NCBI GenBank assembly: GCA_021399445.1
Contig: JAJTUQ010000004.1
Span: forward strand, 1,736,001 to 1,800,000
Source: Xylogone sp. PMI_703
Lineage: Eukaryota; Ascomycota; Leotiomycetes
DNA: 64,000 bases
Direction: 5' to 3'
The notes below the pieces were generated by a model. It did not search any database and was not told the DNA's origin. It was given only the letters and a program-made list of their open reading frames with translations. Positions 43,575 through 56,334 of this stretch are shown here, one piece after another. Position 1 is the first letter of the stretch. Each line of letters begins with the position of its first letter. Position numbers and translations under genes: made by a program.

Positions 43575-45803
43575 ATGATAGCTCAGATGGATTGCGCTAT
43601 TGGTAATAGAGGATATCATCTCTTTGGCAATCTATTCTTAGAGAGTCCTGAATGTTTCGTAGATGCTGTCAGCTTACGGCGACTTCGTGAGCTGGAATTA
43701 GCCTTTACAGCGTTCAGAGGTCATTAGAATTCACAGAAAGAATGGGATTACCATGAAAATTTTCGGTCAATGAGTAAGATGGAGATGGATACATGGAAAA
43801 GGCATGGAATTACTCGCTCGGAGGAATTTCTTATTCACCCCGAAGGCCCGCTGAATGCTCAACTCGCCTGTCACTTACACTGTCCATCTTTCTCAGTCAA
43901 AGACCCATATCGGAAGAATAGTATGGATACATCCAACCTCAGTATGGCTCAGCTCGCTGGAACAGGGGTCACAGCTGCTTCTTGCCTAATTTACGATCAT
44001 TTGCATAGACGAGAAGCGCTCTCCGGTCTTGATTATTATCCACCTGACATTCTAGAGATCCATGAATCGTTTACAATGAATTTACGGGAAAAGATGTCTG
44101 CTGTCGTTGAGATTTGCTGGGGCAGCCGTGTTAAGCAGCGAATGGTTTAAAAGCTTCACCTCGAGCCTCTACCCCTTTGGGGTACTTATGAAGGTGTCAC
44201 TCTATGGCTGGAGTGGGACTCTAGTAGGGCAAATCTCAAGCGCTTCGTTCTCTTTGTCATGCATCCTGAAGCTATGCTATATACGTCACGCCAAACTCAA
44301 GGAAAGCTACAAGATCGTCATTTAAGTGTAGCAGCTTCTTTGTGTGGCGTAGTTCTACACGAGCATTTCTATGAAAAGTTTCACATGCCTGGAACGTATG
44401 GGAGATTGACGGCTCGTGAGCGGTTAATACAAAAGTTACACAACGAGCAATTAAGGACGGTAGTACTCAGCTTAAGGATCTCCGCCAAAAAACCTAGATC
44501 CTTGAAAAGAGTAAGCCAGTCCATTAGTATGACAATGGCAAACCTGTCTTCTAGAGAGAAAATGGATGTAGTGGATATACCTGCTCATTCTCAAGAGACA
44601 TCAAGCCAGTTTTCAAAGGAGACGGTGCTAGAAGAGACACCGTATATTCGCACAAGCCAAACATCTGATAGGCCTGTTGGTCAACGCGAAATTAACTTGG
44701 ATAACTATGGAAATTTTGAGGTGGAAATATTCTCTTCTTCAAAACCATATCGAAATAATGACTAACTCATGCAGGTACCTTCAACTTCAACTGCCCATAT
44801 TTCGCCTTCCGTCAAGAATGAATTTCGCACCATAGCGCTCCAAGGCCTGAAATACATGGCTTCCTGGTTGGCATTGTCGGGAATGAATGCAGATAATGCG
44901 ATGCGATTATGTGTTGAAGGCGCGACAGGAGAACTCGACCTTTTCGAAACTCAAGTTTGGGACAATATTCCACTACCTCTGCGTTCTTGGCTTCAAGCTC
45001 AGGATGGGCTCAAGATTGATAGTGTTCCGATCACAGACATCAATGGGATACATGTTGCTTATACTTTGCTCTCTCGTAGTCCAGAAAGCTCGGAGGAAAT
45101 CAGAGACGCCGGACCGTCGGAATCAATCATAAAGTTGGCTGTTCGATACTACTACTGCTATTATCAAAACCGGGAATGTAGTAGTAAGTTCAAAGACCTA
45201 ATTATCGCAGGCACCGGAGCTCGGAAGACAATGCCTCGTAAATGTAGCAAATGTGGATCGAGACTTCTGGATGATGCTCTTGCTCGTTACAAGAAGCTCG
45301 ACCCGACACACTATGTTACTAGAACTCAGTTTTCACGGGGTACTTGTGGAAACACAGCGTGTATACCAAGCAACACTGCTGTTTATGCCATTCCTTCCAC
45401 AAATTCCTTTTGGGTACCTGCAGATTCACGTCGTTTACGTTGTCCCCCCAGAAAAGCGGAATGGACAAGTATTCTTCTTCGAAATGAAAATTTTGATGGC
45501 TTGCCTGCAACTGTCAAATTAAGATGTAGAAAATGCAACCAAGAGATGTACGAGGATATGTCGCCGCGCTGGACTATCGAAAAGTCGCCACGATATCTTA
45601 TGCGAACACCTCGCTGCCCTCAATGTAGCTCTCATACAAGCCGAAATATCGGAAGTACAAAATGGGCACCTATTGATAAAGCTATTATAAGTATTGATGC
45701 AGCATTGCTTAGCAAAGTCTGGAAAAGGTTGCAACTCTTGCCCGTTAATTTGGAGGATCTGAAACAAAACCCTGAGCATTACTTTCCATCTCGATCTAGT
45801 TAG
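43575..45803 (+). pseudogene. Unknown fungal gene with C-terminal zinc-ribbon-like Cys pairs, broken by stops
   Basis: One reading frame stays coherent from the ATG at 43575 to the stop at 45803 (about 742 codons), interrupted by TAG (43725-43727), TAA (44148-44150) and TAA (44763-44765). The third may sit in an intron (44721-44774; it ends CTAACTCATGCAG and is a multiple of three). The first two have no good intron and look like Gln codons changed by C-to-T. Readable blocks: GNLFLESPECFVDAVSLR, NFRSMSKMEMDTWKRHGI, LHLEPLPLWGTYEGVTLWLE, SVAASLCGVVLHEHFYE. The C-terminal third has CSKCG, CGNTAC, CRKCN and CPQCS pairs, suggesting zinc binding. I do not recognise the family; size and composition resemble fungal genus-specific families. 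Confidence 0.65.
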
Positions 45804-47841
45804 CAGGGAAGTTCGAAGGTATATGTCGGTTCACCCGGGAACGATCATAACGCTTCCAATGTGTGGAAATATCACGGGTGTTAATAATTGGTTGATTGAA
45901 GTAAAGCTAAGCTACGCGTACGAGTTGAGAGCTTCGGTATTGCTGTCAGACATTTGCTTAAAGGAAAATAGAACTCAGATTTCGCATTCTGTGAGTTATA
46001 TACAGCGTTGGAATTGATTCATTTAATTTAAGTTTTCGATGATAGTTAAATTAATAAATAAAATTATAATTAACTCTTGGAATAGGTAGCAGTGATATAC
46101 GGTCAACCATTCAGAATGCAGGAAATGAGGAGTGAGAGTGCCCTGTCGATATAACTACTGTAACTATTACTATATATTAATGAGCTGATGAATCTCACGT
46201 GAAGTTGCGAGTGGAACCTCTCTATCTTATCTTCGATAGTAGTCACGGATATCGCATAGAGAATCATCTAATTTGCATTGCAAAGCATAGTGATAGGCTA
46301 CTGATGAGGAGTGCCTCCAAGCCACAGAGTCGCATACGGTACGGTACTGGTAAGTCGCAAAGTAATCATTTAGGTCCAAAAAGCCCTGGGTCTGCCCACG
46401 AATCCGAGCTCTGAAAGATGACCTCGGAAGCATCGATGTTCTTCGCAAAAATCCTTCAATTGCTTAGGTAGCTTTCCGCGAGAATGCGAAGGTGGCAACA
46501 CCAGGCCCTCACGCCCTGCAGCTTTCTCGTGTTTGTGCAGGGTAAGCGGCAGATTCCCAGTGGAAATCTACGTAACAGCCCAGGTGAGACTCCAGAGGAG
46601 TTCTGCTATTGGTACGGAGCTCGGACACAACAGCCAAGCCCTACCATAGCGTCTGCACAATGCAAGCCCAGAGGATTATTTATATCTGAGCGGGATGGGA
46701 CAGCAAGAATCTATTGATTTTATGCTTCTCTTCGGAGAAAGATGACTGACTATCCCAAGTGCGATGCAAGCTACGGTATTGGCCTAGCTTCACCATCGTA
46801 TCGTGCCGCTCCTGCTGGAGGACGGCGCCTGTCATCGCCTTCAAGTGGTGGTTCATCCCAAGAGCAAGGAGACATCCGAGACCAGGCCGTTGACTAGTGG
46901 AGTTGGTGCAAAGCTTCAATACGAGGCAGCGTCTGTTGCATCGCCGATGAATGCTTAATTTTCCTGATTCCTCTAAGCCCTAGAAACTTGAGAGTTGGCA
47001 GCTCACTACAACTTCCAAAGGCTAGTTGAAAGCTACAACAACCTGGGGGTAACTGTTACATGCGCATGTCGGTAGCCATCGCACTTTATTAAGCAGAGCA
47101 TGATCCCGTAAGCCAAGTTGGCAATCCTCTTACCGGTAAGAGATGCGTTATCTTGAGCGCCACAGGGTCCTCTTAATTTCAGTGCGGTAATTGGTCGTGC
47201 GCCTTTGCACTCAGACACGTCTCGACTATTGCCTCGTTTTCTACATGCTTACCTGTATCGTTAACACCCTAGAGGAGGAGGCTGTTGTGTTACAAGATGA
47301 TAGGTCGACCCTGCAGCACCTGCATTTGGCACGCTCTAAAAGTCTAGGCAGAAAAATCAGCGTCAATACGAGAAAAGACGCTCAGGGGCGGGGTGCGATG
47401 AAGGGGAGACATGCAGCAGGGAAGCATTCTGTCAATAGACAAGCTTTGTGCTGCTGCAGAGACTGCGCAAATCACAGGCACAGCAGAGCAAAACAACGGG
47501 TTGCAATAAGTGCAGGACGAATTGTAGACTGAGTTTTCTTTTATGCGGTTCTTTGTCTCTTATCTAGGTGCATAAGGTGCAGCTATCCCCTGTCTATACA
47601 GTTCTCCGGTATTACGATGTATAAATTTTTGTATGCTGCCACATCCTAATTCATGTGGAGCTTTTCCTTCTTTCGCTGCATTGCCCTCCAAATCCTCGAC
47701 TGTCGCTCCTGACTATCCTCTACTCTCGTTTTTATTCACGATTGCCTGCTATGCAGATGCATAATATTTAATTGGATCCCGTTGAGTTCATCCGCGCCTC
47801 CACACCCCGTTCTTCGGATCTGAAGAGACCTCGAAGTAACC
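45804..47841. other. Intergenic region upstream of the WSC oxidase
   Basis: No convincing exon on either strand despite several short open frames. The part from about 47500 to 47840 is a plausible promoter, with CT-rich DNA (47680-47740) before the ATG at 47842. Confidence 0.4.
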
Positions 47842-50800
47842 ATGCGCCGAATTATAAACAACGCCCTCAGGGCGTTAATTCTAATATCTAGTGTCAGTTC
47901 TTGTCTCCATTATTTGCAATTCCTCTTGGCCGGGCCACAATTTTAATTTCCAACTAGATCACTCCTGGTGATGCACTTGCCGTCCAGAAACGAGCACTTA
48001 TAATTCCCTCAGATCTTCCGGGGAACTGGACCTCAAAGGGATGCTATACGTACGTACCAATTTCGATGCTGATGCTTATATGCAATCAATTGACTAACGA
48101 TGCAAAGAGATGTCGGCCGGACCCTCACAGGGTCAGAACAAGATGCCACAACTACCACCATTGAGTCCTGTATCTCTTACTGCGAAAAGCTGGGATATAT
48201 TTATGCGGGAACCGAGTATTCTAGCCAATGTTGTATGTTAAGCTCCTAAAGAGCGGACTGATGTTGCTCATACTGATGCATGGCACAGTTTGCGGCAGCT
48301 CGATTGCCACCGGCGCAGCACCCGCTCCAGCGACTGATTGCAATATGGCTTGCTCAGGAAATGCTACTGAGGCTTGCGGTGGACCAAGTCGATTGAATCT
48401 CTTCTGGAGTGGGACTACAGGGCCAATGACGAATATGGGCCCAGACGGTAACTGGACCTTTGCAGGCTGCTATACGTAAGTTGCATCTCCAGAGCGTTCC
48501 CGTTCTACTTTCGTATATTTGGAGCACATTGATTGAAACCCAATCTTAGTGAAGGCACCGCTGGGCGAGCACTGCCAAATGGTGTAACAGTACCTGGTGG
48601 TGGATCAAATATGACAGTGTCTCTCTGCACGCAAGCATGTCAAACAGCTGGTTTCCATCTCGCAGGAGTTGAATATGCTGGAGAATGCTGTAAGTAGGCA
48701 TTTACAGGGCATCATTCCAGAAATTACAGTTCCTCGTTCTGACGCATACAATAGATTGTGGTAATTCTATTCAAAATGGGGCTACGCTCGCCCCAGACGG
48801 ACTATCCGGGTGCAGCATGCAATGCAACGGCAATCTTTCCGAGTTTTGTGGTGGACCAAACAGAATTGACGTGTATGACTTCAATGACACTGTCAGCTTG
48901 CCTCCGTGGACAACGATTACTTCAAAAACAACGACGTCCAAGGCCAGTACTTCCGTAGTTGTGTCAACATCCAAACTCTCTTCAGCTACAACCACAAAAG
49001 TTTCAACTACGACAACTGTCAAAGTAACAACAACTTCCAAAGCGGCGTCTACAACTACCACTACATCCAGTCTCCCACAAACAACTACAAACAAGGCAGC
49101 TTCTACTTCCGCTGCTCCAACACTGGGCATTAAGCAGACAATTGGGGCATATTCATTCGTTGGATGTTATACAGAAGCTACCAATGGCCGAGCGCTGAGC
49201 GGAGGAAGTCCTCTATACGACTACGATGCAATGACTCTGGAGGAGTGTGGAACATATTGTTCCGCGTCAAACTTTAATTACTTTGGAGTTGAGTATGGTG
49301 GAGAATGTCTGTACTCCCATAAGAGCGTGATTGATATGAAAGTTTCAGTACTAACAGCTTGAGCTAGGTTATTGTGGTAATGAGCTCAACGCAGGCTCAG
49401 TGGTAGCTCCCGCCACAGATTGCAATTTTATTTGCCCCGGGACCCAGTACGAGTACTGCGGTGCCGGCAATAGGTTGGAGCTATACAAGCTTTCAGGCTT
49501 GTCAACAACGACAACTACAAAAACAACCACAACTAAAACCACTACTACTTCCAGTGTTATTGCTCCTCCACCGGCAACGAGCACAACTAGTGGCGGTGTC
49601 AAAACAACAACTACCACTACCAAAACAACTACCACCTCAGCCGCTCCAACTCTTCAACATAAACCAACAGTAGGCCCCTATACCTACCAGGGTTGCTACA
49701 CTGAGGCTACCGCAGGTAGAGCTTTGAGTGGTGGGACACCACTTTATGATTACGACGCTATGACACTTGAGGAGTGCGAAGGCTACTGTTCTGCACAGAG
49801 CTTTATATACTTTGGTGTAGAATATTCAGGAGAATGTATGATTTCAAGCCCTTTTGTCCGAAAGAGACCATTCTAATTCATGATAGGTTATTGCGGCAAT
49901 GCCATTAATGCTGGTTCTGTGGTAGCTCCTCTGACTGACTGCAGCAACATCTGCCCAGGAAACCAATACGAGTACTGCGGCTCTGGGAACCGATTGGACT
50001 TGTATAAATTGAACGGTGTCTTGCCAACCACTACAACAACGACTAAAAAGCCCACTACTACAACTACAGGTCCACCGGTTACTTCCACCCCGGCTACAAG
50101 CGGCCTTCCAACGGGGTGGGCATATCAAGGTTGTTATGTTGACGGTTTGAATGGCCGTGATTTGAACCATCAACAGCCAGACAGTCAGACACTCACTGTC
50201 GAATCCTGTGTGAAGACTTGCGTAGCGGCTGGGTACACAATTGCAGGCATGGAATTTAGCACGCAATGTTTCTGCGATAATTTCCTCTACAATGGAGCCG
50301 CCCTTGCCGCAAACCAAGCAGATTGCAATATGCCTTGCGCAGGTGATAGCACTGAAACCTGTGGTGCAGGGAACAGATTATCCATCTATTCTCTCGGCAA
50401 GCCACAGGTATTCCAACCTCCTGCCGCTCAAACCACTGGGTTACCTGCCAATTGGGTGTATAAAGGCTGTCTACAGGACAATATTCCATCAAAAGAAGAT
50501 GCTAATCAAATTCTGTCAACGTTTCCATACCTGGTCTGGCAGAACGATAATAATAGTGCGCCAGCATGCATTGAAAAATGTCAAGAATTCGGATTCAACG
50601 CGGCAGGAGTAGAATTCGGTTCCCAGTGTTTCTGCGGAGATGTCGAAAATATCCTCGTGGCCTCTGCTCCAGGTACTTCGACCAATCCAGACAACGTGCA
50701 GGAGTACACTCGAAGCCGTGTTCCACAAATTGTTGATGACTCACAGTGCAATGCTCCCTGCACTGGTGACAGTCGATATCTTTGCGGATCTGGAAACCTC

Positions 50801-52492
50801 ATGAATTACTACGCTTGGGACGGACCAGAGCCATTATATGTCTGGGACTTCCCTACCGGTAACGATGCTGGTGAATATTCTTTACTCATCGGCGGAGTAG
50901 TTGTCCCGCTCATGACTTCGCAGGTGGTCACGGGGAAGGTTACCTTTACAGAGAAGTATGGATCTGGAGAACCAAATGGCACTGGTGCATATGAACTAGA
51001 CCTATCGGAGATTTCGAATTTCACAGCCGCCTGGAGGACTATGACAGGCATGGATACTGATGTGTTCTGTTCTGCTGGTCTCACGCTGCCTGACAAGGCG
51101 GGACGACAGGTTACAGTTGGCGGTTGGGCAGGACAATCCAATTTTGGAATCAGACTTTACTGGCCTGATGGATCAGATGGCGTTCCCGGCAAGAATGAGT
51201 GGCAGGAAGATCCCAGCGTCCTATCTCTTCAAGTTCCTCGTTGGTATCCTTCAGCCATGGTCATGGCCAATGGCTCAATCATGATTATTGGTGGAGAAAT
51301 CGGAAGCAACGATGCCGAGCAACCAACTCTGGAGCTTCTACCAGCAACTGGTGTGCCTGATTCATCTACATACAATGGTTACTCGAACACAACAGTCTAC
51401 CTGGAGTTCTTGGACCAGACGGCTCCGTTCAATCTATATCCCTACGTCTGTGTGGTTCCTTCAGGAATTTTCGTTGCATATTACAACCAAGCAAGAATCC
51501 TCGATGAAGTCACATTCCAGACGAAGAAGATATTACCCCAAATTCCGGCCGCAGTCAATGATCCAACAGGCGGTAGAACATATCAACTTGAAGGGACAAT
51601 GGTACTTCTACCACAACATGCACCGTACACAGATCTCCTAGGAGTTTTGATTTGCGGAGGCTCTACTTCTGGTGGTGGATATCCGATTGATAACTGTGTC
51701 TCCACGCAACCGGAAGCCGAAAATCCCGTATGGACTATCGAAAGAATGGTATGTTTAATGCAGTATTCTGAAGTCTAATTCCATACTGACAACTTATGCT
51801 TGTAGCCTTCCCGACGTGTCATGCCTTGTATGGCCGGCCTACCCGATGGTACTTATGTCATAGTCAATGGTGCACAGCACGGTGTTGCTGGCTTTGGACT
51901 GGCTGGTGATCCAAATTACAACGCTGTGCTCTATGATCCACGCAAGCCTGTCAACCAACGTATGAGTGTCATGGCAAACACTACTGTGGCTCGTCTATAC
52001 CATTCTGAGGCCATCGTCCTCGTTGATGGTCGCGTCCTGATTTCCGGATCTGATCCAACTGGGGATTACACGCAGCCACCAGGAAATTTCCCAGAAGAAT
52101 ATCGTGTTGAGGTCTTCACTCCGCCGTACCTTCTGTCTGGCTTACCTCGTCCTACATTCACACTTTCAAGCAAGACCTGGGCATATGGAGAAAGTATTAG
52201 CTTCACTGTTACATCTGGAACTGCATCTGCGGTCTCAATGCTCGGGTCTGTTGTAAGCACGCATGGTAATGCAATGGGTCAGAGAACGCTATTCCCCGCC
52301 TTCAGCTGCAATGGCAACACATGCACAGTCGAGGCCCCTCCAAATGCTCATGTTGCACCTCCAGGATGGTATATGGTGTTTGTATTGGACGGGCCTACTC
52401 CTGCTGTGGGGCAATTCATTCAACTTGGTGGAGATCCAGCAAATATTGGCAATTGGCCACAGGTTGGAAACTTTGATCTGCCCGGCGTATAA
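47842..52492 (+). CDS. Multi-WSC copper radical oxidase (glyoxal oxidase family), 1387 residues
   Basis: Nine exons (47842-47892, 47958-48049, 48108-48232, 48289-48475, 48550-48689, 48755-49306, 49368-49835, 49887-51748, 51806-52492) sum to 4164 bases. After an N-terminal hydrophobic signal segment come five WSC domains (each opening with GCYT/GCYV near Cys46, Cys150, Cys336, Cys492 and Cys621) and a sixth, divergent one (about 729-846). Thr/Ser-rich linkers lie at about 250-325, 430-485 and 585-600. Then come the glyoxal-oxidase beta-propeller and DUF1929. Copper-radical residues are all present: Cys933 (FCSAGLTLPD), Tyr963 (RLYWPDG), Tyr1224-His1225 (RLYHSEA) and His1312 (STHGNAMGQR). Expected: secreted or wall-bound, oxidising aldehydes or alcohols to yield H2O2; WSC domains bind glycans. 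No C-terminal anchor is visible. Confidence 0.9.
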
Positions 52493-53287
52493 AAGCAAAG
52501 GTCTACTTGCAATGCCGAAGACAAAGCTTTCATCTATTGCTTCCTACTTTTTTCCTTTTTTTTTAGAGCTATAGGGTAATATGAGATATAGATGATGATC
52601 GGGAATCAGGTATTGGATCAGTTCAAAATCATGCGTCACCTGATGCCAGCTATTTTGTTAATGGGTGAATGGAGCAGCAAGGCTACTGCCTGGCAAGATT
52701 ATACTTCAGGATGATACAAAATATTTAGTTAATATTGAGCACATGAATAGAGTGACTTAAAACTACCGTTAGGATTATTGTAACAATCTTGAATTAGTAG
52801 ACTATATGATTGATCAGTCTTGCTGACTGTATTCTCTCCGTCTCAAGATCTACTCCTGTTTTAACAATCTCAAATTTTGGTGACATACTAAGATGAAAGA
52901 TCAAGCTCTTTCAATTGATTCCAATGTTGTTTGTGTACCATTAACTAAATTATCCTGGTGCCAAGGAACAACGGTTTGTCCAGTTCCCTTTCTAAAGAAA
53001 TACCTTTTAAGAAATCCATCCTGATCTTTAAAACAAAAGAATTTTTCAGCTTTCTCAATAGTGGAACTTTCTCTGTAGTACGTTGTTAAACTGGCATTTG
53101 TTATTTTACTAAATAGTATTGTATTTTCTTCATAGATCGAATGTCAATTCAACTTTCTTTTATATGATCAATGACTAGTTCAGCTTGTAACAGATGTTCC
53201 AGATTTCCTATTGTATCTGGAGATGATAGGATTATATCTGAATTGCTGCCTACGAGCCATACCTATTGGCTTTACCGATATTGATAA
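52493..53287. other. 3' flank of the oxidase gene
   Basis: Oxidase 3' untranslated region (to about 52620; duplicated in part at 60115-60240), then AT-rich DNA without a gene. Confidence 0.4.
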
Positions 53288-53292
53288 GTAAC

Positions 53293-53485
53293 TGTTGGTT
53301 CATACCAGCACGTGCCTATCACGTGCATGTAAGCTAAACCTATTCCGGAGGAGAGCCGTAGCCGTAAGCTATATAACCCCTCCGGCCATACGTAGTAGAA
53401 ACGACAACCTCTCTCAATATAACGCAATTAGCATACCGTAATTACAGTATTACGTCGTGCCACGCGTTATGGGAGTGTACCGACA
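53293..53485 (+). mobile_element. Short solo LTR (193 bases)
   Basis: Begins TGTTGGTTCATACC, ends ACCGACA, and is flanked by GTAAC (53288-53292 and 53486-53490). The ends are near-complementary (TGTTGG against CCGACA). A CTATATAACCCC stretch near 53369 can be a TATA element. The short length and TGTTGG start fit Copia-type LTRs. It is unrelated to the two LTRs at 41-42.5 kb. Confidence 0.75.
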
Positions 53486-53490
53486 GTAAC

Positions 53491-54426
53491 TCAGTAAATA
53501 CAACCAAGGATGCACCAGCCTAGATAAATCTCCTTACGTGAGCTGTTCCCTCCATCTCATGTCACCTTCCCCTTTCTATCTCATACTCATTACCACCCCC
53601 CGCGGCAAGCCCTGAGTTTACTTCGCCATGCCTCGGCGGTCAAGGTTAAGTCCATGTTTCAGTCACAAAGCATGACAGGCATTCCCAGAAGGTTGATAAG
53701 CGTTGCTTACTTGATTTTCTGCTCATAGGATAGTTACCGAGGTGTACTGTATGGGATTGCTAAATCGCCATCAAACCGCCGATAACCGGCATTTTCCCCA
53801 ATAATATTCGCCCACGCTTTAACGAGCACAATAAATTGCATGACGTTTAACCATTGATATATATTGTCTTTCCTATCCCTTTAAATTTCCGAGTAATAAT
53901 TTAGTCCTACAGGCTACAGGCCCTACAGTGCAGGCCATACCATACTGTACTGTACGGTACATTGCATTAGAGAGCTCACAGTGCCTTATTAATTTGACTT
54001 TTCTTTACATATGCGTGTTACATTGATCGGTTATTACAGTAAAAAGCCCAAAAAGGCTTTAGTATGTATTAGTTAAAGTATTTAATGCAAGTCAGTGTCA
54101 ACAACTAACTTGTTTTGGATACTGTCCTCCGTACAAACTGTCAAGCCTTACAGAAAGTGTAAAGGTTGAACAGCACTATACCAATTAGAAGCGTCTAACG
54201 TCAAAGGTGCCGGAAAGTGGCGTTCAGTGGCGGCAGGGATAAAGCGCCAACACTTATCCATATTAAGTAAACTATTAAACCTATCTCAGTAACTGTACAA
54301 TTTCTTTACGGTTGCTAGATCCCCTATTGGGTTATAACTCTTAAAACACTCCTAGGTTGAGGTTCGGCCCGAAGCCGTATCATAAACGCAGGTTCTTTGT
54401 AAGCACTAGGAACAATGCTAATCATC
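53491..54426. other. Repeat-poor AT-rich intergenic DNA
   Basis: No gene found. Several TACAGGCC/GGCCTGTA-like short palindromes near 53910-53960. Confidence 0.35.
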
Positions 54427-54659
54427 TACTATCCCCCATAATACTTGTCACCCACAAGGGCAAAATTGGAGAATATTGTAACCTCAGCACGGGCTCCGCG
54501 TAAGATTTGGACAAGGCACGCAAGGACTTTATAATCTTACGAGGTAATTAGGAAATTCTGATGATTTTTTTTTACCTCGTTTGCTGGGGTTTGAGCAAAT
54601 AAGAATGTCAGACCAGGAGGTCCGTGGATTTGGTGACAAGTATTACGGGGTGGATAGTA
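54427..54659. mobile_element. MITE-like element with imperfect 23-25 base inverted ends
   Basis: The left end CTATCCCCCATAATACTTGT (from 54429) and the right end, ending GGGGTGGATAG (54657), are inverted copies with small indels (AATACTTGTCAC is shared exactly). TA occurs directly outside both ends (54427-54428 and 54658-54659), as expected for Tc1/mariner-type insertion. The interior (229 bases in all) has no coding potential. Confidence 0.65.
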
Positions 54660-54930
54660 ATAAAGGTATGGATAAGCAAGATGAACAGGTCAAGAAAACC
54701 TCGGGTGATCTGGTGCCTGGATGAAGCTCACGGCCAAACTCGGAGACTGTTTAACTCCAGCTAATCCTGCGAGTTTTACGTGTGTACTCGCTTGGCATAT
54801 GTAAAAGGGTTCATGAATATTAAAGCTGTGATAATCTGTTGAGTTAAGCTTAGAAGTTGTTGTTTGGTAGCCCTTTTTCCCTTACCATCACCGTGATAAT
54901 ATCGCACTATAGATATCTACTCACACAATT

Positions 54931-56334
54931 ATGCAGCCCATTTTTTGGTTATGGTTTATATGGTAAGCTCTTAAAACTCTTGGTAGGTTTGATTGTATGG
55001 AAACCCGAACCTAACGTTTCTTGCAACATCAGGCTATGGAAGAATATTCCACCTATAATTACCCACCTGGCTTCTCAAAGATTGCAACCAGTACCGCTTC
55101 CTGACAAACCTTCGTTCATTCCATCAAACGTGTCTGTCGTTATACCGACTATCAGCCCAGGCAGCACTTTCAAGGAGAGTCTGTTAACTATGGTGGCCAA
55201 CCAGCCAACGGAGATTATTATCGTTACCACAGTGCACTTTAAAGAACTTGTACAAGAATATGTTACGAACACTATTGAAAAGAGGCCTTCCATCAATAAC
55301 TCAACCACAATCAAGTTGATTTCCACATCACTGGCTGGAAAGCGACGTCAGCTTGCGCAGGGTATTAAAGAAGCTCAAGGCTCCATAATTGTCCTCGCAG
55401 ATGATGATGTGTTCTGGCCACCGAAGTTTTTACAGCTAGTTCTAGCTTGCTTTGAGAATCCCAAGGCAGGCGGTGTTGGAACAATGCATAGAGGGCGTCT
55501 TCCCTTTGACAAAAACGAGCTCACAGTGTGGGAACGCTTAGCTGCTTTTCGACTTCGTTGGCGAAATAAGGAAATGGCAGCTGTGAATTACTTAGATAAT
55601 GGAGCTGTGTTATGCCTCTCGGGCAGGACGGCGGATTACCGTGCCGATATCCTAAAATCGCCCTCCTTCATACACGCTTTTACTAATGACTACTGGTTAG
55701 ACCGTTTCCAACTAGATTCAGGAGATGATAATTTCATTACACGGTGGTTGCTGAGCGCAAATTGGGATATCAAAATACAAGTACATCCTGAAGCTGAATT
55801 AACAACTAACTTGGAGCCTACACCTAAGTTTCTGCACCAAAGCATAAGATGGCAAAGGAATGCAACACGAGGGCTTTTACGATTGCTATTTTTCACACCA
55901 AAACTATGGTTGTAAGTCAGACTACCTCAAACAGACTATGCATATATTCTAGTTGCACGTAACAGTTCTCACCCTGTTCTCCTACTTCGGATAGCACATG
56001 ACCTCCTCTACCCATTCTGCTCGATGTTGGAATGGTATATACTTGTAAAATTATTCACCGAGATCTCTCCAATCATCGCAAAGCAACAAGGTCTTGTCAT
56101 GTACGTGTCCGTACGGGTACTACTGATAAGTTATGACTTACTACGGTGCGATTCTTTTACGATGTTGCTGGTCGGCTATTTATTCAAAATCTCACATACA
56201 CCTTTGGGCATATACGCCCTTCTAACATTACACGTGGTACGTCTTACAAGGTCATTTGTGGAATGCTTTCACGTAGCTAACTGTATTTTCCCCCATAGAC
56301 CTCTTGGGGATCTCGCAATCTTGGGCCGGTATGA
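54931..56334 (+). CDS. Family-2 glycosyltransferase (polysaccharide/hyaluronan-synthase-like), intact copy
   Basis: Four exons (54931-54962, 55033-55911, 55966-56236, 56299-56334) sum to 1218 bases, 405 residues. Residues 1-20 form a short hydrophobic lead (IFWLWFIWLW). The GT-A core has VSVVIPTISPGS, then IIIVTTVHF, and the nucleotide-sugar binding AQGSIIVLADDDVFW (Asp134-136). The acceptor-side Asp is in SGDDNFITRWLL (about 242), and HQSIRWQRN (Gln280, Arg283-Trp284) is the processive Q-x-x-RW motif. C-terminal helices follow, ending YALLTLHVTSWGSRNLGPV. All catalytic motifs are present. The family makes cell-surface polysaccharides from UDP-sugars at membranes; the substrate is not deducible. 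It is shorter than classical hyaluronan synthases and close to fungal Cps1-like enzymes. A convergent paralogue follows. Confidence 0.85.

Noticed and set aside
45804..47841. Genes in the region before the oxidase
   Set aside because: Open frames are short, overlap on both strands and lack introns, motifs or coherent joining. Composition is not protein-like.
48900..49130. Long minus-strand Val/Leu-rich frames opposite the oxidase Thr/Ser-rich linkers
   Set aside because: They are mirror frames of the Thr-rich repeats; no start context, family resemblance or codon logic.
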